Below, piece by piece: positions 1 through 5,521 of a stretch of DNA of 5,533 bases. The position numbers and the translations under genes are program-made. Numbering within the stretch: the first letter of the stretch is position 1; the number at the start of each line of letters is the position of its first letter. The notes under the pieces are model-generated. The model was not told the DNA's origin. It saw only the letters and a list, made by a program, of their open reading frames with translations, and searched no databases. This stretch comes from Gammaproteobacteria bacterium (lineage in GTDB: Bacteria > Pseudomonadota > Gammaproteobacteria > Arenicellales > JAHEKD01): assembly GCA_024638545.1 (NCBI GenBank), contig JAHEKD010000201.1:1-5533 (forward strand), given 5' to 3'.

Positions 1-536
1 GCACCATATTAGACTGCTCTTTATTCTATGTGCGGGATCCGCAGCATTTAATCCGGGTGATGTCGACTAACCCCAGTTACCTGCGTTCTACGTCCGACGG
101 TCAGGTCACCCAATACCGGGACTGGGGCATTCCGCTGGGACGTCGGTTTCGGGCACTAAAGCTCTGGTTTCACCTGGCTATCGATGGAATAGAATCTATT
201 CGGCAAAGACTCAGACGAGATCTTGATAATGCGAAATGGCTGGCGAGCCAGGTCGAGCAGGTTCCGGGCTGGGAGCTTGTTGCACCGGTTAATTTACAAA
301 CCGTATGCGTTCGTCATCACCCGGCAAAATTTCATAATAAAAAAATAAGCGATGAAGAGTTTAATGACTATACACTCGGCTGGGTCAATGACATAAACAG
401 CTCGGGCCTGGCCTTTTTGACCCCATCCAAAATTGATGAAAAATGGATGGTCAGGATATCGATCGGGGTTGAATCGACAAGCCGTTCACACATTGAAAAC
501 CTATGGAGACTAATGCAGCAGCAGGTTGATCGTTAA
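1..536 (+). CDS. PLP-dependent aromatic-L-amino-acid-type decarboxylase (group II), C-terminal part
   Basis: This is the C-terminal part of a group II pyridoxal-phosphate decarboxylase, the family of aromatic-L-amino-acid, tyrosine and tryptophan decarboxylases that convert amino acids to amines plus CO2. The frame is open from base 3 to the window edge, so the gene begins outside; GTG at 30 and ATG at 60 are internal codons. Seen: [14 protein letters not shown] near the edge, then TNPSYLR, then [19 protein letters not shown] (about 114-170). The last block is the strongly conserved family signature (human AADC has a nearly identical [20 protein letters not shown]). The C-terminal domain is complete and the stop is TAA 534-536. 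In the family, the PLP-binding lysine (HKW) sits a few residues before DCS, so it should lie just off the left edge. Substrate cannot be decided from this fragment. The neighbouring amidotransferase converges on it with 10 bp between stops. Confidence 0.9.
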   Translation, partial: [177 protein letters not shown]

Positions 537-546
537 TCGATTCTGA

Positions 547-1260
547 TCAGGCATGCTGTCGCAAAAAATCCACAATCCAGTCTGCAACCGTATGGTTTTC
601 TATCGGCTGCGATAAGCTCGCAATGCCTTGATCTGCCACGTGATCCTCAAACGCAATACCGCGCCTGGCATTAATCAGGTCTGCCTGAAACTCATGATCA
701 AATTCCGGATGCGGCTGCACCGTAAAAATTGAATTGCCATAAGCCAGCATGGCATTGGGACAAAATTCAGATGTGGCTAATAACTCTGCCTCTTCTGGTA
801 TCTCAACGACCTGATCCTGATGGACGGCATTGACCGCAATCTCTGCGTCCATGGAACCGTTCATCCAGGGTGCGGTTTTTGTAATTTTGTACTGATTGAC
901 GCCCAGGCCCCAGCCCTTCTCAGACTTTATTACGCGGCCACCTAAAGCCTGCGCAATAATTTGATGACCGAAGCATATACCGACCATTGGAATTTTCCCG
1001 GCAGCAGCTGAACGAATAAATTCCTCAAGCCGTGGAATCCACGGCAATTCATCATAAGCGCCATGCCGCGAACCGGTTATCAGCCAGGCATCACACTGGT
1101 TTACCGATTCCGGAAACAGGTCATCCAGAACAGGAAAAAACTCGAACTCAAGGTGCAAGCCGCGATTGCCCAGCAGACGCACAAACATTTGCGGGTAAGC
1201 GCCATATTTTGCCTCCAGATCGGGCGTCATCTTACCCGTTTCTAAAATTCCAAGTTTCAC
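547..1260 (-). CDS. Class I (type 1) glutamine amidotransferase, GMP-synthase-like GATase1 domain
   Basis: Stand-alone GATase1 domain protein of 237 aa. The domain hydrolyses glutamine and passes ammonia on, or acts on gamma-glutamyl compounds. Numbered from the GTG start, it opens with VKLGILETGKM, has the oxyanion region WLITGSRHGAYD (about 59-70), the nucleophile elbow MVGICFGHQ with Cys96, and the catalytic pair in QPHPEF (His184, Glu186), so the triad is complete. The length fits a single-domain amidotransferase; no synthetase domain is attached. I chose GTG 1258-1260 because family members start at (M)KLGILETG. The only in-frame extension starts at TTG 1309-1311, upstream of a perfect TATAAT at 1294-1299, and adds 17 unconserved residues. 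No clear Shine-Dalgarno precedes the GTG. The substrate is unknown and no partner gene is adjacent. Confidence 0.88.
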   Translation of the reverse strand: MKLGILETGKMTPDLEAKYGAYPQMFVRLLGNRGLHLEFEFFPVLDDLFPESVNQCDAWLITGSRHGAYDELPWIPRLEEFIRSAAAGKIPMVGICFGHQIIAQALGGRVIKSEKGWGLGVNQYKITKTAPWMNGSMDAEIAVNAVHQDQVVEIPEEAELLATSEFCPNAMLAYGNSIFTVQPHPEFDHEFQADLINARRGIAFEDHVADQGIASLSQPIENHTVADWIVDFLRQHA

Positions 1261-1284
1261 TGTTGCTAAAATCGACTCATTCAA

Positions 1285-1350
1285 AATCAGATGATTATAG
1301 TTTACTAACAATCAATCAGATTTAGTTAGTTAATAATTATTAAATCAGAT
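1285..1350. repeat. Three direct copies of AATCAGAT at an exact 29-bp period
   Basis: Plus-strand AATCAGAT occurs at 1285-1292, 1314-1321 and 1343-1350, so the period is 29 bp twice. On the minus strand, in the direction of the amidotransferase gene, each copy reads ATCTGATT. The first two minus-strand 29-bp units (1350-1322 and 1321-1293) agree at about 17 of 29 positions, so this may be a decayed tandem repeat. Relative to the TATAAT at 1294-1299, one copy covers the likely start site, one the -35 region and one about -60. That arrangement suits a regulator binding array, but the regulator is unknown and chance in A/T-rich DNA is possible. Confidence 0.45.
1294..1299 (-). promoter_or_regulatory. 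Candidate sigma70 -10 box (TATAAT) of the amidotransferase gene
   Basis: The minus strand reads TATAAT here, a perfect -10 match. Transcription would begin near 1287, leaving a leader of about 27 nt before the GTG at 1260. No good -35 hexamer lies 16-18 bp upstream, so the promoter may depend on an activator. The direct repeats at 1285-1350 overlap the box region. Confidence 0.45.
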
Positions 1351-1420
1351 ATGATCAGTTGCTCAAAAAACAAGCGCCGGTTTTTATAGCGGCATCACAC
1401 AACTTCAAATGAAATTTATG

Positions 1421-1436
1421 CGGGGGGCTGGCCCCG
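1421..1436 (-). terminator. Weak candidate terminator hairpin downstream of orn
   Basis: CGGGG (1421-1425) can pair with CCCCG (1432-1436) around a 6-nt loop. On the minus strand it lies 39 nt beyond the orn stop and is followed by CATAAATTTCATTT, which is A/T-rich but not a clean T run. A second weak option is GCCG/CGGC at about 1377-1394 followed on the minus strand by GCTTGTTTTTT. Either could end the orn transcript; neither is strong. Confidence 0.25.
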
Positions 1437-1475
1437 GTATTTCGGCCGTGCCTTATTTAACCGATAACCTGCAGT

Positions 1476-2018
1476 CTAGATAAACAATTTTCGCCGATAG
1501 TATCTTAATTCCTGAATGGATTCCTTAATATCATCGAGTGCTTTATGAGTATTGCGTTTCTCGAATCCCGGCATTATCTCCGGACGCCAGCGTGCAGCCA
1601 GCTCCTTTAACGTGCTGACGTCGAGATTTCGGTAGTGGAGATAATCGGTGATCTCAGGCATATACGGATACAAAAACCGCCGATCCTGGCAAATTGAATT
1701 GCCGCACAGGGGCGATGTATTTTTAGGCACGTACCTGCGAATAAACTCCAGCGTTCGTTGCTCTGCCTGTTTCTCTGTCACTGATGAATTGCGGACACGC
1801 TCAATCAGTCCGGTTTCACGATGTGTGGTCTGATTCCAGTCATCCATATGCTCAAGTAACGAATCTTCCTGGTGTATCGCCAGCACCGGTCCTTCAGCAA
1901 TTATATTAAGATGCTGGTCGGTAATAATGGTTGCCATTTCAATGATGCGATCTTTCTCCGGGTACAGACCCGTCATTTCAAGATCCATCCAAACCAGCGA
2001 ATTTCCATCCTGCGGCAT
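1476..2018 (-). CDS. orn: Oligoribonuclease (DEDDh 3'-5' exoribonuclease)
   Basis: Orn degrades 2-5 nt RNA fragments, including pGpG from cyclic-di-GMP breakdown, to mononucleotides in the cytoplasm; it is a homodimer requiring Mg2+ or Mn2+. The 180-aa product has the family's usual length and all five DEDDh residues at the E. coli positions: Asp12 and Glu14 in WMDLEMTG (ExoI), Asp112 in [11 protein letters not shown] (ExoII), His158 and Asp163 in THKALDD (ExoIII). The start [17 protein letters not shown] is supported by AGGAG at 2025-2029 (minus strand), 6 nt from the ATG. The stop is TAG at 1476-1478. It is transcribed away from the pterin dehydratase gene, 56 bp between the two starts. No sign of truncation. 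Confidence 0.97.
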   Translation of the reverse strand: MPQDGNSLVWMDLEMTGLYPEKDRIIEMATIITDQHLNIIAEGPVLAIHQEDSLLEHMDDWNQTTHRETGLIERVRNSSVTEKQAEQRTLEFIRRYVPKNTSPLCGNSICQDRRFLYPYMPEITDYLHYRNLDVSTLKELAARWRPEIMPGFEKRNTHKALDDIKESIQELRYYRRKLFI

Positions 2019-2024
2019 TCCTGT

Positions 2025-2029
2025 CTCCT
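2025..2029 (-). promoter_or_regulatory. Shine-Dalgarno site of orn
   Basis: The minus strand reads AGGAG followed by ACAGGA and then ATG, giving a 6-nt spacer. This fixes the orn start at 2018. Confidence 0.7.
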
Positions 2030-2035
2030 GTATTG

Positions 2036-2055
2036 TGCTAGCATAAAGACTAGCA
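2036..2055. repeat. Inverted repeat TGCTAG-N8-CTAGCA in the orn/phhB divergent region
   Basis: TGCTAG at 2036-2041 and CTAGCA at 2050-2055 are perfect reverse complements separated by CATAAAGA. The repeat sits midway between the two divergent start codons, where both promoters must lie or overlap. It could be an operator for a dimeric regulator. No convincing -35/-10 pair was found for either gene here, so the function is a guess. Confidence 0.35.
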
Positions 2056-2074
2056 AAATCGAGGGATATATACC

Positions 2075-2407
2075 ATGCTTATCGATGAGAATTGTACCCA
2101 TACTACGCAATCTCTCTCAGCCGCAGAAATTTCTGATTATTTAAATCAGACGCCGCACTGGAATTATGATGAAAGTCGCAACCTGCTGTCGCGGACATTC
2201 AAATTCAGTCGCTATAGTGAGGGACCCGCATTCGCCGTGCGGGTAGGTGAGATGGCGGATCAACAGGACCATCACCCTGACCTGCACATCCACTACAAAA
2301 AATGCATTGTTGAATTTACAACCCACTCTGCCAAGGGAGTTTCAAGAAATGATTTTATTTGCGCCGCTAGGACCGATCAGATCTTCGCGCAGTTTAAGGC
2401 AGCATGA
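2075..2407 (+). CDS. phhB: Pterin-4a-carbinolamine dehydratase
   Basis: The enzyme dehydrates 4a-hydroxytetrahydrobiopterin (pterin-4a-carbinolamine), the by-product of aromatic amino acid hydroxylases, so that the pterin cofactor can be recycled. The 110-aa product is a normal single PCD domain. Seen: [10 protein letters not shown] with His66 and His67, then [11 protein letters not shown] with His84 and Asp93. The spacing (17 residues between the second and third His, 9 to the Asp) equals that of rat PCD His61, His62, His79 and Asp88, so the active site looks intact. ATG 2075 is preceded by GAGGG at 2061-2065, a 9-nt spacer. No phenylalanine hydroxylase gene is adjacent, so it may serve a hydroxylase elsewhere or another pterin enzyme. 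It is the only complete gene on the plus strand, divergent from orn and convergent with recR. Confidence 0.95.
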   Translation: MLIDENCTHTTQSLSAAEISDYLNQTPHWNYDESRNLLSRTFKFSRYSEGPAFAVRVGEMADQQDHHPDLHIHYKKCIVEFTTHSAKGVSRNDFICAARTDQIFAQFKAA

Positions 2408-2490
2408 TCTGTAAAGCCGCAGTTATTTCACTTTACCTGCAGGTTTAGCGACACCCGGGTACAGGGATGAAACGACCCGGTAAAACGCTA

Positions 2491-2518
2491 GCCTGGATCA
2501 TCTGCAACGAATCCAGGC
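2491..2518. terminator. Perfect 8-bp hairpin, possible bidirectional terminator for phhB and the recR operon
   Basis: GCCTGGAT (2491-2498) and ATCCAGGC (2511-2518) are exact reverse complements around a 12-nt loop. On the minus strand the stem is followed within a few bases by GCGTTTTACC; on the plus strand by a poorer GCTCTGTTTCC. Position between convergent genes fits a shared terminator, but both T tracts are weak and the loop is long. Confidence 0.35.
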
Positions 2519-2556
2519 GGCACTGCTCTGTTTCCGGAATCACTCGGATTTGCGAA

Positions 2557-2560
2557 CTAG
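2557..2560. repeat. Left copy of the CTAG target duplication
   Basis: CTAG directly precedes the CCCGC end of the 213-bp element. Together with the right copy at 2774-2777 it is the presumed 4-bp target-site duplication. Confidence 0.45.
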
Positions 2561-2773
2561 CCCGCATTTCTCACCGGACTACGTAGCGAGACGGTTAAAG
2601 GATGCGGCCTGTATGGGTTTTACGACCAAAGGCCGGCATTATGTTATCAGCATATGTGCCGGCACAAGGGCCCGCAGGCATCGTTGGCACGATGTCGAGG
2701 ACCCTGACCGAGTAAAATGCCCACAGGGCGTGGCAAGGGACCGTCGCCGTAGTCGGGTGGTGAAATATCCAGG
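2561..2773. mobile_element. MITE-like, non-autonomous insertion element with CTAG flanks (possibly IS1380-like ends)
   Basis: A 213-bp segment is bounded by CTAG on both sides (2557-2560 and 2774-2777), as expected for a 4-bp target duplication. Its ends form imperfect terminal inverted repeats: left CCCGCATTTCTCACC (2561-2575) and the reverse complement of the right end, CCTGGATATTTCACC (2759-2773), match at 11 of 15 ungapped positions. Just inside, GACTACG (2577-2583) recurs inverted as CGTAGTC (2748-2754). The interior has no transposase; the longest frame is short and arginine-rich. It contains hairpins at 2632-2663 and 2679-2694, and its G+C is above that of the neighbours. I read it as an internally deleted IS derivative. 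The CC ends and 4-bp duplication recall IS1380-type elements, from memory only. The right CTAG includes the recR stop codon. Confidence 0.6.
2632..2663. repeat. Hairpin inside the MITE-like element
   Basis: GCCGGCA (2632-2638) pairs perfectly with TGCCGGC (2657-2663). TATG (2640-2643) and CATA (2651-2654) extend the stem after a small internal loop, leaving a 7-nt apical loop. No T run follows on either strand, so it is not an obvious terminator; structured interiors are common in MITEs. Confidence 0.45.
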
Positions 2774-2777
2774 CTAG
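2774..2777. repeat. Right copy of the CTAG target duplication, containing the recR stop
   Basis: CTAG directly follows the element's right end. On the minus strand it supplies the last base of the final Tyr codon (TAC) plus the TAG stop of recR. The duplicated target therefore leaves the recR reading frame unchanged. Confidence 0.45.
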
Positions 2778-3370
2778 TATTCTCGCCGCCCTTCAAATGC
2801 CTGGCTGAGCGTGCCCTGATCCATATATTCGAGCTCACCGCCCATAGGCAGGCCGCGAGCCAGACGAGTCACTTTAATGGATCTTTTTCTCGCAATTTCA
2901 CCAATGTAGTCTGCGGTGGCTTCACCCTCAACGGTTAAATTTGTAGCCAGAATGATTTCATTAATGGCGTTGGTTTCCAGCAGCTCAATCAAATTTCTGA
3001 CACCAAGTTCATCTGGTCCGATACCGTCCAGCGGCGAAAGGTGTCCCATCAGTACAAAATACATGCCTTTAAATATACCCGCTTGCTCTACTGATTCCAG
3101 GTCTGCCGGTGTTTCCAGCACACACAGCAACTCAGGGTTGCGTGCAGGTGAAGCACAAATACTGCAAAGCTCTTTGGCGCTGAAATTGTTACAGCGGCTG
3201 CAGTGCCTTACTGATTTCAACGCATTATCAAGGGTAGCCAGTATTTCAGCTGCGCCCTGCCGGTTTCTTTCAAGCAGGTGAAATGCCATGCGCTGTGCAC
3301 TCTTGGGGCCCACCCCCGGCAAACATCTGAGCGCCTGCTGTAGCGCAGCTATTGCACTTGTTGGACCCAT
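2774..3370 (-). CDS. recR: Recombination mediator protein RecR
   Basis: RecR acts with RecF and RecO to load RecA on SSB-coated gapped DNA, forming a ring-shaped clamp in the cytoplasm. The 198-aa product shows the family layout: helix-hairpin-helix LPGVGPKSAQRMAFHLL (about 17-33), a four-cysteine zinc site (Cys57, Cys60, Cys69, Cys72), a Toprim domain from LCVLETPADLESVE through the GHLSPLDGIGPDEL block (about 82-122), and the C-terminal GLPMGGELEYMDQGTL segment. Its ATG overlaps the ybaB stop (TAATG) and has no Shine-Dalgarno of its own, which suggests translational coupling. It is the last gene of the dnaX-ybaB-recR operon. The C-terminus (GRREY) is about as long as in E. coli, and its TAG stop lies in the CTAG flank of the downstream element, so the protein is not truncated. 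Confidence 0.97.
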   Translation of the reverse strand: MGPTSAIAALQQALRCLPGVGPKSAQRMAFHLLERNRQGAAEILATLDNALKSVRHCSRCNNFSAKELCSICASPARNPELLCVLETPADLESVEQAGIFKGMYFVLMGHLSPLDGIGPDELGVRNLIELLETNAINEIILATNLTVEGEATADYIGEIARKRSIKVTRLARGLPMGGELEYMDQGTLSQAFEGRREY

Positions 3371-3687
3371 TAAAATGGCAGATTAAGCCCCGGAATGTTT
3401 AGCCCTGAAGTCAGGCCTGACATTTTCTCCTGGCTGGTTTTCTCCACCTTGCGCACGGCATCATTAACGGCGGCCGCGACCATATCTTCCAGGATTTCCT
3501 TTTCATCTTCCATCAGGACGGGGTCGATGGTAATTCGTTTGACGTCGTATTTGCAGGTCATGATCACTTTTACCATGTCACCACCGGAAGCACCCTCAAT
3601 CTCGATCGAGGCCAGCTCTTCCTGGGCAGCCTTTAATTTTTCCTGCATCTCCTGTGCCTGCTTCATGATGTTTCCCAAACCTTTCAT
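3370..3687 (-). CDS. ybaB: YbaB/EbfC-family nucleoid-associated DNA-binding protein
   Basis: YbaB/EbfC proteins are small dimeric DNA-binding proteins that coat the nucleoid and affect gene expression. The 105-aa product begins [18 protein letters not shown] and continues with a long amphipathic helix ([18 protein letters not shown]), the conserved [27 protein letters not shown] core and the helix [15 protein letters not shown], all typical of the family. The C-terminus ends in a Gly/Leu/Pro-rich [15 protein letters not shown] place the start at ATG 3685-3687, because GGGAG lies 5 nt upstream and the family starts at MKG. A longer reading from TTG 3699 would translate the Shine-Dalgarno itself. 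It starts 14 nt after the dnaX stop and its TAA overlaps the recR ATG by one base. Confidence 0.95.
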   Translation of the reverse strand: MKGLGNIMKQAQEMQEKLKAAQEELASIEIEGASGGDMVKVIMTCKYDVKRITIDPVLMEDEKEILEDMVAAAVNDAVRKVEKTSQEKMSGLTSGLNIPGLNLPF

Positions 3688-3692
3688 ACTGT

Positions 3693-3697
3693 CTCCC
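3693..3697 (-). promoter_or_regulatory. Shine-Dalgarno site that fixes the ybaB start
   Basis: The minus strand reads GGGAG, then ACAGT, then ATG at 3687. The 5-nt spacer is good, and the site lies inside any extension from TTG 3699, arguing against that longer start. Confidence 0.7.
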
Positions 3698-3701
3698 AAT
3701 T

Positions 3702-5384
3702 TTAAGTTGCTTTAATCGACCCCGGAATAATGCTCGCATCCAGCGTATCAATCAACTCTTTAATATTAGGATCATTCATAATTGAATTTTCCGCCTTTTG
3801 CAAATCCTCGTCTCTTTTTTGCTGAGCGAGCTGCTGCGGCGTTTTTTGATCCAGCTCACCGATGCTTAGCTTTAATTTGACATCGCCGTCCAGCACTTTG
3901 GCAAATGCATTTTGAATCAGCATCTTGCGCTTATCATTTACCAGGTGTGAGCAACTTTCGTCGACGCCAAGTTCCACAACATTATTGTGGTAACCCCGCA
4001 AGACTGAATTCAACACTACTTCGCGCGCAAATCCGGTCACGCCTAATGCCTGCGCGAACTCAGGCCAGCCTGATGAACGCAGTACAGCTTTTTGTTCATC
4101 CGAACGGGTTCCTGCCTGCGGGGAGTCTGGCGATGCGGCTGCGGATTGTTCAATCTTCGCTGGTTTGCGGTTTTCCTTTGTCATAGTTCCTGATGGAGCC
4201 GCGCCAGGCCGTATACTCTTTTTTACCTGTTTGGTCATATTCCCGGTGGCGGAGGACACCCTGTCAGAATTCTCCATCACCCGCGGCTCCTCTGATGATG
4301 ATGGTGCAAAGGCAACCATTCTAAGCAGAGCCATTTCCATGCCGGTTCTCAAGTCAGGCGCCAGATACATATCACGCTTTCCCAGCAAAGCCATTTGATA
4401 GAATAACTGCAGGGTTTCCCTGTCAAAACGTGCAGTGTAGGTCATTAATTTATCTTTATCGACGATGGTTTCAACATCAATTTCTGGCGAGAACTGCAGC
4501 ACATTGATTTGATGAAACTTCACGGTCAGTTCCTCAATTGCGTGAATAAAATCAACCGATTTCACGCTCATTTGCTCGCAAACTGCAAGCAAATCTGTGA
4601 CGTTCTGATCTGCAAGGCCGTCGAGTATCTGCATGATAAATTGATCATCGACCAGACCCAGCATGGCCCTGACCTGATTTTCTACCACTTTGCCGGCTCC
4701 AAAAGCAATAGTCTGATCGAGCAAACTGAGTGCGTCCCGCATACTGCCCTTCGCCGATCTGGCCAGCAATCTTAACGCCGTTTGCTCAAATTCCACGCCT
4801 TCACTCTTGAGAATGCGTTTAAGCTGTGCGCAAATTTGTTCATTAGTTAGCACTTTGAGGTAAAACTGCAGGCATCTTGAAAGTACAGTCACAGGTAATT
4901 TTTGCGGATCAGTCGTGGCCAGGACAAATTTGACATGTGGTGGTGGTTCTTCCAGCGTTTTTAGCAGTGCATTAAAACTGTGTCCTGAAAGCATGTGCAC
5001 TTCATCAATGAGGTAAATTTTGTATTCACCGACGGTTGGTGCATACTGGACATTATCAAGGAGATCGCGGGTATCATCCACCTTGGTTCGCGAGGCGGCA
5101 TCAACTTCTATCAGGTCAATAAAACGCCCTTCATCCACGGCTATACAGTGGCTGCAGGTATTACAGGGCATTGAAGACACACCGTTGGTCTGGCAGTTTA
5201 GCGATTTAGCAAGAATTCTGGCCAGCGTTGTTTTACCAATACCGCGAGTGCCGGTCAGCAAAAACGCATGATGGACACGATCTGTGTCGAGTGCGTGCTT
5301 TAGTGCATTAACCACATGTTCCTGGCCCACCATTTGTGAAAAATCGCGGGGCCGCCATTTTCTTGCTAAAGCTAGGTAACTCAC
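3702..5384 (-). CDS. dnaX: DNA polymerase III subunits tau and gamma
   Basis: DnaX is the ATPase motor of the clamp loader; tau also binds DnaB helicase and the polymerase core. The 560-aa tau form opens [15 protein letters not shown] and has Walker A GTRGIGKT (45-52), a zinc module (Cys64, Cys74, Cys77, Cys80), Walker B IYLIDEVH (Asp127, Glu128), sensor 1 in [10 protein letters not shown], the SRC motif with arginine finger Arg170, and sensor 2 in GSMRDAL (Arg216). The clamp-loader oligomerisation domain ends near residue 360. A Ser/Lys/Ala-rich linker (about 361-433) follows, then the tau-specific C-terminal domain (about 437 to the end). Tau is shorter than in E. coli (643 aa), mainly in the linker. 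The start is GTG 5382-5384, with no clear Shine-Dalgarno. A slippery heptamer at codons 388-389 should yield a shorter gamma. It is the first gene of the dnaX-ybaB-recR operon. Confidence 0.97.
   Translation of the reverse strand: MSYLALARKWRPRDFSQMVGQEHVVNALKHALDTDRVHHAFLLTGTRGIGKTTLARILAKSLNCQTNGVSSMPCNTCSHCIAVDEGRFIDLIEVDAASRTKVDDTRDLLDNVQYAPTVGEYKIYLIDEVHMLSGHSFNALLKTLEEPPPHVKFVLATTDPQKLPVTVLSRCLQFYLKVLTNEQICAQLKRILKSEGVEFEQTALRLLARSAKGSMRDALSLLDQTIAFGAGKVVENQVRAMLGLVDDQFIMQILDGLADQNVTDLLAVCEQMSVKSVDFIHAIEELTVKFHQINVLQFSPEIDVETIVDKDKLMTYTARFDRETLQLFYQMALLGKRDMYLAPDLRTGMEMALLRMVAFAPSSSEEPRVMENSDRVSSATGNMTKQVKKSIRPGAAPSGTMTKENRKPAKIEQSAAASPDSPQAGTRSDEQKAVLRSSGWPEFAQALGVTGFAREVVLNSVLRGYHNNVVELGVDESCSHLVNDKRKMLIQNAFAKVLDGDVKLKLSIGELDQKTPQQLAQQKRDEDLQKAENSIMNDPNIKELIDTLDASIIPGSIKAT
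4218..4224 (-). other. Programmed -1 frameshift site A_AAA_AAG producing the gamma subunit
   Basis: On the minus strand dnaX reads GTA AAA AAG AGT, so the heptamer A AAA AAG sits in the correct phase with codons 388 and 389. It is the same heptamer, followed by the same AGT, as in E. coli dnaX, and lies in the linker after the clamp-loader domains. After a -1 slip translation continues GAG TAT ACG and meets TGA at 4150-4152, adding 22 residues (EYTAW to TSED) for a 411-aa gamma. Downstream, CCTG (4208-4205) and CAGG (4192-4189) could form a weak stem starting 9 nt past the heptamer. I see no well-placed upstream Shine-Dalgarno-like stimulator. Confidence 0.8.
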
Positions 5385-5464
5385 TATTGTTGCTGGCCGC
5401 CAATCAGAGAAATATTAACCATTGATATAAGCTAGTTTAGATACAAGACATAGTCACCAATCTC

Positions 5465-5521
5465 ATACCTGTGTAAAGTTGAGTAATGTATATATCCAGA
5501 ATATGTAATACGCACAGGTAT
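5465..5521. repeat. 9-bp inverted repeat ATACCTGTG / CACAGGTAT upstream of dnaX
   Basis: ATACCTGTG (5465-5473) and CACAGGTAT (5513-5521) are exact reverse complements separated by 39 bp of A/T-rich DNA. They lie about 80-137 bp upstream of the dnaX GTG, in its probable promoter region. On the minus strand TTTACA (5477-5472), 5 of 6 to the -35 consensus, overlaps the dnaX-proximal arm, but no good -10 follows at normal spacing. The arms could be paired operator sites, a hairpin, or ends of a small element; the sequence alone does not decide. Confidence 0.4.

Larger units (their letters stand above)
2408..2773. other. Convergent intergenic region between phhB and recR
   Basis: This 366-bp gap holds no convincing gene. 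From left to right it contains a GTAAAG/CTTTAC hairpin (2411-2436), the palindrome ACCTGCAGGT (2435-2444), a CCGGGT/ACCCGG stem (2455-2480), a perfect 8-bp stem (2491-2518), about 40 bp of plain sequence, and the MITE-like element (2561-2773). By hand count, 74 of 120 bases in 2641-2760 are G or C (62%), richer than nearby coding lines, which range from about 37 to 53%. Open frames crossing the region are arginine-rich, lack ribosome sites and match nothing I recognise. Confidence 0.6.

Noticed and set aside
1032..1325. Plus-strand open frames antisense to the amidotransferase gene.
   Set aside because: They are shadows of a well-supported gene with a complete catalytic triad and have no ribosome site or recognisable domain.
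1872..2144. A 90-codon plus-strand frame crossing from antisense orn into phhB.
   Set aside because: It overlaps two firmly identified genes in other frames.
2408..2560. A possible small structured RNA, given several consecutive stem-loops.
   Set aside because: No promoter, no match to a known RNA class, and hairpins are expected between convergent genes.
2550..2777. A 75-codon plus-strand open frame from TTG at 2550 across the MITE-like element.
   Set aside because: TTG start, no ribosome site, arginine-rich composition typical of G+C-rich non-coding DNA, and it spans the element and both CTAG flanks. I see no transposase motif.
2647..2838. A 63-codon minus-strand open frame overlapping the recR 3' end.
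   Set aside because: It overlaps recR in another frame and continues into the element; no family resemblance.
3814..3820. A second AAAAAAG heptamer on the coding strand of dnaX, near codons 522-524.
   Set aside because: Its phase is CAA AAA AGA, not A|AAA|AAG, and it lies inside the C-terminal tau domain, so it is not a gamma frameshift site.
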